Shown here: one piece after another, positions 1 to 8,034 of the stretch
Layout of the letters: each line of letters starts with the position of its first letter
Position numbering within the stretch: position 1 is the first letter of the stretch
DNA from: Candidatus Thioglobus autotrophicus
GTDB taxonomy: Bacteria; Pseudomonadota; Gammaproteobacteria; PS1; Pseudothioglobaceae
NCBI GenBank assembly: GCA_022448455.1
Contig: JAKUUR010000015.1
Coordinates: 1-41,573, forward strand
Direction of reading: 5' to 3'
DNA length: 41,573 nucleotides
The notes under the pieces: generated by a model
Databases searched by the model: none
Told to the model about the DNA's origin: nothing
Seen by the model: only the letters and a program-made list of their open reading frames with translations
Translations under genes and position numbers: made by a program

Positions 1-64
1 AATGTTGGACGAAGAAGACCAAAGTAGCACTATTCAGACACATATTAATGCAACAATTTTTTGA
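1..64 (+). CDS. Possible 3' end of an upstream gene (partial)
   Basis: One plus-strand frame is open from the window edge to a TGA at 62-64 and would encode a short polar C terminus ending in ATIF. Only about 20 residues are visible, so the family cannot be named and the frame may be chance. It would lie upstream of, and convergent with, the tRNA-Ser gene. Confidence 0.3.
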   Translation, partial: MLDEEDQSSTIQTHINATIF

Positions 65-88
65 GGATGCTTTAGTAAGGGGGGTGAG

Positions 89-178
89 TGGTGGAGGGAC
101 AGGGATTTGAACCCTGGAAGGGTATTAGCCCTTGCTGGTTTTCAAGACCAGTGCATTCAGCCGCTCTGCCATCCCTCC
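89..178 (-). tRNA. tRNA-Ser (anticodon UGA)
   Basis: The minus strand folds into a complete long-variable-arm tRNA. The 7-bp acceptor stem is GGAGGGA/TCCCTCC. The anticodon loop reads CTTGAAA, giving anticodon UGA, and is closed by a 5-bp stem. The variable arm is AAGGGCTAATACCCTT and the T arm is CAGGG-TTCAAAT-CCCTG. CCA is encoded at 91-89. The long variable arm and UGA anticodon identify serine, reading UCA and other UCN codons. The discriminator base (position 73, plus-strand t92) reads as A rather than the G found in E. coli serine tRNAs. Confidence 0.95.
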
Positions 179-189
179 GGAAGATTGGT

Positions 190-217
190 ATGATACAGTT
201 TTTATCAATAAAGTAAA
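190..217 (-). promoter_or_regulatory. Candidate promoter of tRNA-Ser
   Basis: On the minus strand TTTACT (217-212) and TATCAT (195-190) sit 16 bases apart, placing a start site a few bases before the mature tRNA 5' end at 178. The match to the sigma-70 consensus is moderate and no experiment supports it. Confidence 0.4.
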
Positions 218-250
218 TAAATATATATATAAAAACTACGAATTTTTGCG

Positions 251-256
251 TATAAT
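251..256 (+). promoter_or_regulatory. Candidate -10 box for rpmB-rpmG
   Basis: A perfect TATAAT lies 33 bases before the rpmB start codon. No good -35 box is seen at 16-18 bases upstream, so the assignment rests on the -10 and its position between two divergent genes. Confidence 0.4.
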
Positions 257-288
257 TTCTCCTTTTTAGAAATTTGTAGGTAGTCGTT

Positions 289-525
289 ATGGCTAAAGTA
301 TGTCAAGTTACTGGTAAGCGGCCTTTGAGTGGTAATAATGTTTCGCATGCAAACAATAAAACACGCCGTCGCTTTTACCCAAATCTGCATACTCATCGTT
401 TTTGGGTGGAAAGTGAAAATCGTTTCGTAAAGTTGAAGCTTTCCGCGAAAGGTCTTCGTGTAATTGACAAAAAAGGCATAGATGCAGTTTTGTCAGAAAT
501 TCGTGACCGCGGCGAAAAGGTATAA
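289..525 (+). CDS. rpmB: 50S ribosomal protein L28
   Basis: Encodes a 78-residue basic protein of the usual L28 length. It shows the family hallmarks: N-terminal [20 protein letters not shown], then RRRFYPNLH and [16 protein letters not shown], ending in a helix with [14 protein letters not shown]28 is a structural protein of the large ribosomal subunit near the E site. The gene is followed after 10 bases by rpmG, the conserved rpmB-rpmG order of proteobacteria. An AGG-type ribosome-binding site lies upstream of the ATG. Confidence 0.97.
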   Translation: MAKVCQVTGKRPLSGNNVSHANNKTRRRFYPNLHTHRFWVESENRFVKLKLSAKGLRVIDKKGIDAVLSEIRDRGEKV

Positions 526-535
526 GGAGTAAGTT

Positions 536-691
536 ATGAGAGAGAAAATCAAACTAGTATCTTCAGCTGAAACAGGACACTACTACACAACTACTAAAAA
601 TAAGCGTCTTCATCCCGACAAGATTGAAGTAAAGAAATTTGATCCGGTAGTCAGAAAGCATGTGATGTATAAAGAAGAGAAAATTAAGTAG
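536..691 (+). CDS. rpmG: 50S ribosomal protein L33
   Basis: A 51-codon frame starts at ATG 536 with AAGGAG about 7 bases upstream and ends with TAG at 689-691. The product begins [20 protein letters not shown] and continues with [20 protein letters not shown], typical of L33. It contains no cysteine, so it is the zinc-free (C-minus) form. L33 is a small large-subunit protein close to the E site. The gene is cotranscribed with rpmB and ends just before a strong terminator. Confidence 0.96.
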   Translation: MREKIKLVSSAETGHYYTTTKNKRLHPDKIEVKKFDPVVRKHVMYKEEKIK

Positions 692-710
692 CTCTTTGAA
701 CCTATCATTA

Positions 711-736
711 AAAAGCCGCTTAGAGCGGCTTTTTTT
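711..736. terminator. Intrinsic terminator between rpmG and acnB, probably bidirectional
   Basis: AGCCGCT (714-720), loop TAG, AGCGGCT (724-730) forms a perfect 7-bp GC-rich stem followed by six T on the plus strand. The A run before the stem gives a T run on the minus strand. It therefore can end both rpmB-rpmG (plus) and acnB (minus). Confidence 0.88.
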
Positions 737-749
737 ACGTCCAATTTAA

Positions 750-3308
750 TTAGTTTTGGAGAATCGTTTCAAGGGGTACGTTAGCTGCTGCTTCTTGGTA
801 ATCTGCAATCTGATCAAAGTTAAGGTATTGATATATTTCACCTGACATTGGTTCAATATCACTCATTAAAGATAGATATTCTTCAATGCTAGGAATGTAT
901 CCTAGTTTGGCAGAAATTGCTGCAACCTCAGCAGAAGCTAAAAAGACATTGGCGTTGTCTCCAAGTCGGTTAGGAAAGTTTCTTGTCGATGTTGAAACCA
1001 CAGAAGCTCCTTCTTTTACTCTTGCTTGATTGCCCATACACAAAGAACAACCCGGTATTTCTGTATGTTCTGTCAACTTCTCAAAGGTTTCATAAATACC
1101 TTCTGCACGTAACTGTTTTTCATCCATACGGGTTGGCGGTACTACCCACAAAACAGTATTTAATTCAGTTTGATCTTTAAGTAATTGTGCGGCAGCCCGA
1201 AAGTGACCAATATTTGTCATACATGAGCCGATAAAGACCTCGTCGATGGCTGTTTTTGCAACATCAGAGAGTAACTTAACATCATCTGGATCATTTGGAC
1301 AGGCGAGAATAGGCTCTTTTATTTCATTTAAATTGATTTCAATTATTTCAGCATACTCACAGTCATTGTCAGCTTTCAATAGTTTAGGTTTATCAAGCCA
1401 TTTCTGCATATCTTGGATGCGTTTAGCGATGGTTTTTTTGTCTTCATAACCAGAATCAATCATAGAAGACAGCAAGGTAATATTTGATTGTAAATACTCT
1501 TCGATGGGCTCTTTATTGAGTTGTACAGTGCAACCATTAGAAGATCTTTCTGCTGAGGCATCTGCAAGTTCAAAAGCTTGTTCAACTTTGAGATCTCCTA
1601 GGCCTTCAATTTCTAAAACTCTTCCTGAGAAGATGTTTTTCTTGTTGGATTTTTCGACAGTGAGAAGTCCTTTTTGGATTGCCATATAAGGGATAGCATT
1701 GACTAAATCCCTTAGGGTGATTCCAGGTTGCATTTTGCCAGTAAACCGAACTAAAACTGATTCAGGCATATCTAAAGGCAGGACACCTATAGAAGCACCA
1801 AATGCAACTAATCCTGAACCTGCTGGAAAACTAATACCAATAGGAAAGCGAGTATGAGAATCAGCACCAGTTCCAACAGAGTCTGGTAGCAGCATACGAT
1901 TCAACCAAGAATGAATAATGCCATCTCCTGGCTTCAGTAAGACTCCTCCACGTGATTGCATAAAGTCAGGCAGTGTATGTTGTAATTCAAGGTCAATCGG
2001 CTTTGGATAAGCTGCTGTATGACAAAAACTTTGCATGACTAGATCCGCAGAAAACCCTAAACAAGCTAACTCTTTGAGTTCATCTCGTGTCATCGCACCT
2101 GTTGTGTCCTGGGAGCCTACTGAGCTCATCCTAGGTTCACAGTAAGTTCCTGGACGAACACCTGAAACGCCACAGGCTTTGCCAACAATTTTTTGAGCAA
2201 GAGTAAATCCTGCCGAGCTATTTTTTGGGTCTATTGGACGCAGAAAAACATCGCTAACCTTTACACCAAGCTCAGTCCTGGTTTTATCTGTCAAAGCTCT
2301 ACCAATAATAAGAGGAATTCTTCCACCAGCGCGAACCTCGTCAGGCATTGTGCTTGGTGTCAGTTCAAAAGTTGAGATAGTTGCGCCAGATGAATTGGTA
2401 ATGATGCCTTTAAATGGGTGGATTGTTATTTCGTCACCCATGCTCAGTTTTGAGACATCACATTCTATCGGTAAGGCGCCTGAGTCTTCTGCTGTATTAA
2501 AGAATATTGGTGCAATTTTCCCTCCAAGAATGACACCACCAGTATTTTTATTGGGAATGTAATCAATAGATTTACCCATGTGCCATAAAACAGAATTAAT
2601 GGCTGATTTACGAGAAGAGCCAGTGCCAACTACATCTCCAACATATGCTAATGGAAGATTTTTTTCTTTAAGTTTTTCGATAGTTTCGAGCGGTTTATCC
2701 ATCTTTTTAACAAGCATTGATTGGGCATGAAGTGGAATGTCTGGGCGAGACCAGGCTTCAGTTGCAGGAGAAAGGTCATCAGTATTAGTTTCACCGTCTA
2801 CTCGAAAAACAACTACTTTAATAGCTTCAGAAAGAGGTGTTTTTGAAGTAAACCATTCGGCTGAAGCCCATGAATCTATAATTTTTTTAGCATAAGCATT
2901 GTGTGTTGATTTTTCAAGCACACTCTGATGTGCTTCGTAAATTAGGATTGTGTGAGACAAGGCATTACAAGCAGTCTCTGCAGTCTCATCAATATCAAGT
3001 AAATCAATTAATGAGTTAATACTATAGCCACCAAGCATGGTTCCTAATAGAAAAGTCGCATGTTTTTGAGAAATAGATTGGCAGAGCTGATCACCTTTGG
3101 CAACACTAGTTAAAAACCCTGCTTTCACGTAGGCAGCCTCATCAACGCCAGGAGGTATTCTATGTGTTAATAGATCTAAAAAGAATTCGTCATCTGAACC
3201 AGAAATCAGCTGATCGACGACTGATTTGGCTTGTTTGGCATCAAGTGCTAAAGGAGGAAGATTATTTTCTTTTCTTTCTTTACAGTGTTTTAAATATGTT
3301 TCTTTCAT
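750..3308 (-). CDS. acnB: Aconitate hydratase B / 2-methylisocitrate dehydratase
   Basis: This 852-residue protein is close to the usual 865 of AcnB. It interconverts citrate and isocitrate through cis-aconitate in the TCA cycle, and AcnB enzymes also act on 2-methylcitrate pathway intermediates. An N-terminal HEAT-like region (about 1-160) precedes the swivel domain and then the catalytic domains, the B-type order. Cysteines for the 4Fe-4S cluster are visible in GSCMTNIGHF and in PGCSLCMGNQ. AcnB apoproteins in other bacteria bind mRNA, but nothing here shows that. No clear ribosome-binding site precedes the ATG. The gene is divergent from purB across a regulatory-looking spacer and ends at the shared terminator. 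Confidence 0.97.
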   Translation of the reverse strand: MKETYLKHCKERKENNLPPLALDAKQAKSVVDQLISGSDDEFFLDLLTHRIPPGVDEAAYVKAGFLTSVAKGDQLCQSISQKHATFLLGTMLGGYSINSLIDLLDIDETAETACNALSHTILIYEAHQSVLEKSTHNAYAKKIIDSWASAEWFTSKTPLSEAIKVVVFRVDGETNTDDLSPATEAWSRPDIPLHAQSMLVKKMDKPLETIEKLKEKNLPLAYVGDVVGTGSSRKSAINSVLWHMGKSIDYIPNKNTGGVILGGKIAPIFFNTAEDSGALPIECDVSKLSMGDEITIHPFKGIITNSSGATISTFELTPSTMPDEVRAGGRIPLIIGRALTDKTRTELGVKVSDVFLRPIDPKNSSAGFTLAQKIVGKACGVSGVRPGTYCEPRMSSVGSQDTTGAMTRDELKELACLGFSADLVMQSFCHTAAYPKPIDLELQHTLPDFMQSRGGVLLKPGDGIIHSWLNRMLLPDSVGTGADSHTRFPIGISFPAGSGLVAFGASIGVLPLDMPESVLVRFTGKMQPGITLRDLVNAIPYMAIQKGLLTVEKSNKKNIFSGRVLEIEGLGDLKVEQAFELADASAERSSNGCTVQLNKEPIEEYLQSNITLLSSMIDSGYEDKKTIAKRIQDMQKWLDKPKLLKADNDCEYAEIIEINLNEIKEPILACPNDPDDVKLLSDVAKTAIDEVFIGSCMTNIGHFRAAAQLLKDQTELNTVLWVVPPTRMDEKQLRAEGIYETFEKLTEHTEIPGCSLCMGNQARVKEGASVVSTSTRNFPNRLGDNANVFLASAEVAAISAKLGYIPSIEEYLSLMSDIEPMSGEIYQYLNFDQIADYQEAAANVPLETILQN

Positions 3309-3337
3309 CGATAATATCTGCTTATTAGTTAATACAG

Positions 3338-3354
3338 TTAAAGAGTTTAATTTT
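3338..3354. promoter_or_regulatory. Candidate operator, copy 1 (acnB side)
   Basis: TTAAAGAGTTTAA at 3338-3350 is a palindrome with 5-bp arms around GAG. A 16-base string from 3339 to 3354 recurs exactly at 3562-3577. This copy ends about 30 bases upstream of the acnB start codon and overlaps a minus-strand AT-rich -10-like sequence near 3352-3357. Dyad symmetry of this size suits an HTH dimer; the binding protein is unknown. Confidence 0.45.
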
Positions 3355-3507
3355 ATACTTTTTATAGTGATAGCTAAAATTGATTGATTTGATCTTTCAC
3401 ATTATGATTTAATCAGCTATATTGTTTACAGGTATTCTTTGCTCCTGCATCCAAATTAAACCAAACTTGTTTGTTTTTAAAGTATTATTTTTTCTACCTT
3501 AAATAAG

Positions 3508-3548
3508 ATACATATATTATCATAAATATATATAATACATATATTATC
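3508..3548. repeat. 14-base direct repeats bracketing a purB -10 box
   Basis: ATACATATATTATC occurs exactly at 3508-3521 and 3535-3548, 27 bases apart start to start. A perfect TATAAT lies at 3531-3536 at the edge of the second copy and is the best -10 candidate for purB. A partial third match (AGATACATA) sits at 3586-3594 just before the ribosome-binding site. The spacer 3309-3611 between acnB and purB holds no gene beyond these elements. Confidence 0.45.
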
Positions 3549-3560
3549 TAAAATATAAGA

Positions 3561-3577
3561 ATAAAGAGTTTAATTTT
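3561..3577. promoter_or_regulatory. Candidate operator, copy 2 (purB side)
   Basis: TAAA-GAG-TTTA at 3562-3572 lies within the 16-base repeat 3562-3577, identical to 3339-3354. It is about 35 bases upstream of the purB ATG and downstream of the TATAAT at 3531-3536, a position where a bound protein would block transcription. It may be an autoregulatory site for the HTH domain of the purB product; this is inference. Confidence 0.45.
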
Positions 3578-3584
3578 TCATTAA

Positions 3585-5234
<1,650 letters not shown>

Positions 5235-5237
<3 letters not shown>

Positions 5238-5243
5238 TATAAT
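5235..5243 (+). promoter_or_regulatory. Extended -10 promoter for rpsP
   Basis: TGATATAAT is a perfect extended -10 (TG-n-TATAAT) and its TGA is the purB stop codon. It is 44 bases before the rpsP start. No -35 match is obvious, which extended -10 promoters tolerate. It would let the ribosomal genes be expressed independently of purB. Confidence 0.5.
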
Positions 5244-5286
5244 TTCCCGCCTTAAGAATTTAACAATATAAAGGAGCAAAAAACCC

Positions 5287-5763
5287 ATGGTTAAGATTAG
5301 ACTAGCCCGAGGTGGAGCCAAGAAAAAACCTTTTTATTCGATTGTAGCAACGGACTCTAGAAAGAGGAGAGATAGTGGCTATATTGAGCGTATTGGATAC
5401 TTTAATCCTGTTGCTCGCGGACAAGAAGTAAGGCTTCAGTTAGAAGAAGATAGACTAGCATATTGGATTTCACAAGGCGCACAGATTTCTGATCGAGTGA
5501 AGCAATTGGCCAAAGAATATAAAGACCCTTCAATTCGTGAAAAGTATTTAGCTGCTAAAACGGCAAAAAAGGCCGCAGCAGAGAAAGCTAAATTAGATGC
5601 AGAGGCAAAAGCAAAAGCTGAATTAGAAGCTGCAGCAAAGGCTGAAGCAGCTGAAGCAGCTGAAGCAGCTGAAGAAGCACCTGCAGAGGAAGCTCCAGTA
5701 GAAGCAGCAGCTGAAGAAGCTCCTGAAGAAGAAACCCCAGCGGAAGAGAAAGACGCTAAGTAA
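5287..5763 (+). CDS. rpsP: 30S ribosomal protein S16 with long C-terminal tail
   Basis: The first ~78 residues are a normal S16 ([35 protein letters not shown]), which helps assemble the 30S subunit. The usual length is about 82; here an ~80-residue tail rich in Ala, Glu and Lys brings the total to 158. The tail shifts from Lys/Ala-rich helix-like sequence to strongly acidic EEAPAEEAP-type sequence. Its DNA contains a 9-base GCTGAAGCA repeat (5641-5667, with a fourth imperfect unit). AAGGAG lies 10 bases before the ATG. rimM follows immediately, the classical order. The core identity is certain; the function of the tail is unknown. Confidence 0.96.
   Translation: MVKIRLARGGAKKKPFYSIVATDSRKRRDSGYIERIGYFNPVARGQEVRLQLEEDRLAYWISQGAQISDRVKQLAKEYKDPSIREKYLAAKTAKKAAAEKAKLDAEAKAKAELEAAAKAEAAEAAEAAEEAPAEEAPVEAAAEEAPEEETPAEEKDAK
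5641..5676 (+). repeat. 9-base tandem repeat within rpsP
   Basis: GCTGAAGCA is repeated three times exactly (5641-5667), followed by an imperfect fourth unit, coding for AEA units in the S16 tail. Because the unit is a multiple of three, copy-number change would alter tail length without a frameshift. Confidence 0.8.
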
Positions 5764-5767
5764 TTAG

Positions 5768-6286
5768 GTGGCATTAACACCACATTTAGACGAAAAAAAG
5801 CTATTAGTCGGAAAGATTAATGGCTTTTTTGGTGTTCAGGGCTGGGTAAAAATATTTTCTTACACAGAGCCAAGGAAAAATATCCTTGAATATCGGCCCT
5901 GGTTCTTTATTGATAATGGAACTTATAAGGTTATTGAAATTACTACGGGTCGCGAACAGTCCAAGACAATTGTCGCCCATGTAAAAGGCATTGATAATAG
6001 AGACCAAGCAGGTCAACTGATTGGAAAGGATTTATATATTGATAAAGATCAACTGCCTGAAGTTGGTGGTGATGAACATTATTGGTATGAATTAACTGGA
6101 TTTCGAGTGATTAATAAAAATGGAGTTGATTTAGGAGTAGTGGATTACTTGGTAGATACAGGTTCAAACAATGTTCTAGTTACTAAAGGTGATACAGAAC
6201 ACTGGATTCCTTATATTGAGCCATATCTCGTTTCGGTTGATAAACAAAATAGAGTGATTAGCGTTGATTGGAACGAAAATTTTTAA
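5768..6286 (+). CDS. rimM: 16S rRNA maturation factor RimM
   Basis: This 172-residue protein has the RimM N-terminal domain (LLVGKINGFFGVQGWVKIFS, about 12-90) and the C-terminal PRC-barrel (YWYELTGFRVINKNGVDLGV, about 97-170). RimM binds S19 and assists maturation of the 30S head. The start is GTG 5768, four bases after the rpsP stop, with no strong ribosome-binding site, suggesting translational coupling. The family's usual downstream partners trmD and rplS are absent; rimM instead converges with a SulP gene 7 bases away. Confidence 0.94.
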   Translation: MALTPHLDEKKLLVGKINGFFGVQGWVKIFSYTEPRKNILEYRPWFFIDNGTYKVIEITTGREQSKTIVAHVKGIDNRDQAGQLIGKDLYIDKDQLPEVGGDEHYWYELTGFRVINKNGVDLGVVDYLVDTGSNNVLVTKGDTEHWIPYIEPYLVSVDKQNRVISVDWNENF

Positions 6287-6293
6287 GCTTTAA

Positions 6294-7898
6294 TTACTCG
6301 ATAATAGAGTTGTCAACACCAATATTTTCTAAGAATTTATGTACTTTGTCATTGGTGCCAATTACCTTAATTTCTATAGATCTTTCTTCACAAATTTTAC
6401 AAATCTCTGCAATTCCTCTAGATGTTGTATAGTCAATGTTAGGTACATTGGATAAATCCAAGATTGCATTTGAATAATTTGATCGAACTGAAAAATCTTT
6501 AACTAGTCCTTTTGCTGAGCCAAAACTCATCAACCCGTTTAATTGGTAGAATAGCGTTTGACCCTTTCGAATAAGTTCTTGATGAGACTCATCCAAATGA
6601 GACGCATCTTCGATACTTTGTATGGCAACAATGCCTTCCAACTGCAATTCTGTGATACGTTGCAAGAGAACAAGGCTTGCCATAACCAGACCCACAGCGA
6701 CTGCAACCATGAGGTTATAAAAAACAGTGATTATCAATACCGTTGTCATCATGACTACACTTACTTTTGGTATTTTTGATATTTTTTTAAGGAAATTCCA
6801 ATCGATAATATCAGTTCCAACTTTAACTAAAATTGCTCCCAATACAGCTAAAGGTATATGGGATGCGAATTTGCCACCTACTAAAACAATAATGAGAAGA
6901 AGAATGGCATGCAAGGAGCCCGATATTGGGGTAAAGCCACCCGCCTTAACATTCGCCATTGTTCGCATTGTAGCACCGGCGCCTGGCAAGCCACCAAACA
7001 ACCCTGATAGAGTATTACCAATGCCTTGTCCGATTAATTCCTTATTAGAGTCATGATGGGTTCGAGTAATTTCATCGGCTACCAATGAAGTCAACAATGA
7101 ATCAATAGAGCCTAAGATAGCTAAAGTTAGGGCAGAGATAATCAAATCTACGATAATAGACAGCTCAATAGCAGGTAGCTGAAAACTTGGTAAGCCTGTG
7201 GGGATGTCTCCTAAAATCATTTTCGAATATGGCTCAGAATTAGAAGCAAAATATTCTGGCAGTATTAATAGAATTAGGGTTCCAAAAGTTAATGCAATCA
7301 ATGGAGATGGAACAATTCGGGTAATTCTTTTTGGCAATAGGTAGATTATTATGAGCGTCATAATAGATAGAGAGATTGCACCAAAGTTGTTGAAAAGTTG
7401 ACTGACATTTCCTAGCTCGGAAAAGATGTTTAATGTTGAACCTTTGATGTCATAAAAACCTAGTATTTGCGGTAATTGCAGGACAATGATGATAACACCA
7501 ATACCTGTCATGAACCCTGAGATAACTGCATGAGGCATTAAATTGATGTACTTTCCTAGCTTTAATAAGCCAAAGCATATTTGAAAAATTCCAGCCAGGA
7601 ACACCGTAAAAAAAGCCAACGCAAGGCCAGTGTCTGGATATATAGCAAGATATTTTGTCACTATCAGTGACATCACAATTGTCATTGGGCCTGTTGGCCC
7701 AGATACTTGTGAAGGTGTGCCGCCAAAGATTGCTGCAAAAAAACCTGTAATTATTGCACCATACAGTCCAGCTTCAGCGCCAGCACCTGAGGCAAGCCCC
7801 ATTGCCAGGGCAAAAGGCAATGCAACTATGGCGGCAGTTATACCGCCCGTAATATCACCTCTAATATTATTTAAATTTATACTCTCAACAAGCTTCAC
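6294..7898 (-). CDS. SulP-family anion transporter, BicA-like, with STAS domain
   Basis: This 534-residue inner-membrane protein has 10 or more hydrophobic segments and a C-terminal cytoplasmic STAS domain (about 420-530, containing AILDLSNVPNIDYTTSRGIA). The N terminus NLNNIRGDITGGITAAIVAL, then GASGAEAGLYGA-like and GTPSQVSGPTGPMT, resembles the cyanobacterial sodium-dependent bicarbonate transporter BicA more than classical sulfate permeases. In an autotroph it could import bicarbonate; sulfate transport cannot be excluded. It is transcribed divergently from a second SulP gene, with an inverted repeat between them. Family assignment is firm, substrate is inferred. Confidence 0.9.
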   Translation of the reverse strand: MKLVESINLNNIRGDITGGITAAIVALPFALAMGLASGAGAEAGLYGAIITGFFAAIFGGTPSQVSGPTGPMTIVMSLIVTKYLAIYPDTGLALAFFTVFLAGIFQICFGLLKLGKYINLMPHAVISGFMTGIGVIIIVLQLPQILGFYDIKGSTLNIFSELGNVSQLFNNFGAISLSIMTLIIIYLLPKRITRIVPSPLIALTFGTLILLILPEYFASNSEPYSKMILGDIPTGLPSFQLPAIELSIIVDLIISALTLAILGSIDSLLTSLVADEITRTHHDSNKELIGQGIGNTLSGLFGGLPGAGATMRTMANVKAGGFTPISGSLHAILLLIIVLVGGKFASHIPLAVLGAILVKVGTDIIDWNFLKKISKIPKVSVVMMTTVLIITVFYNLMVAVAVGLVMASLVLLQRITELQLEGIVAIQSIEDASHLDESHQELIRKGQTLFYQLNGLMSFGSAKGLVKDFSVRSNYSNAILDLSNVPNIDYTTSRGIAEICKICEERSIEIKVIGTNDKVHKFLENIGVDNSIIE

Positions 7899-7925
7899 AA
7901 GTGATTTCCTTTGATGATTTATTCA

Positions 7926-7945
7926 GTCAATACCAAGTTATTGAC
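7926..7945. promoter_or_regulatory. Inverted repeat between divergent SulP genes
   Basis: GTCAATA (7926-7932) and TATTGAC (7939-7945) are perfect 7-bp arms around CCAAGT. The right arm overlaps a TTGACA (7941-7946) usable as a plus-strand -35, with TATAAT at 7961-7966 (14 bases, short) or TAGAAT at 7966-7971 (19 bases). The place and symmetry suggest a regulator-binding site, for example of a LysR-type protein, controlling one or both transporters. No regulator gene is adjacent. Confidence 0.5.
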
Positions 7946-8034
7946 ATTTGGCTCCTATATTATAATAGAATCTTAAAGGTTATTTCTTTGCTAGCAGTAG
8001 TCTGGATATACAATTTCTGAAAAAATATTATTTG

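Noticed and set aside
5436-5783. Long open frame on the strand opposite rpsP, rich in Ala and Ser
   Set aside because: It is the complement of the GCT/GAA-rich S16 tail; low complexity and no family resemblance.
7941-7966. TTGACA and TATAAT as a consensus promoter for the plus-strand SulP gene
   Set aside because: Both boxes are perfect but only 14 bases apart, too short for normal sigma-70 use, so it is mentioned only with the inverted repeat.
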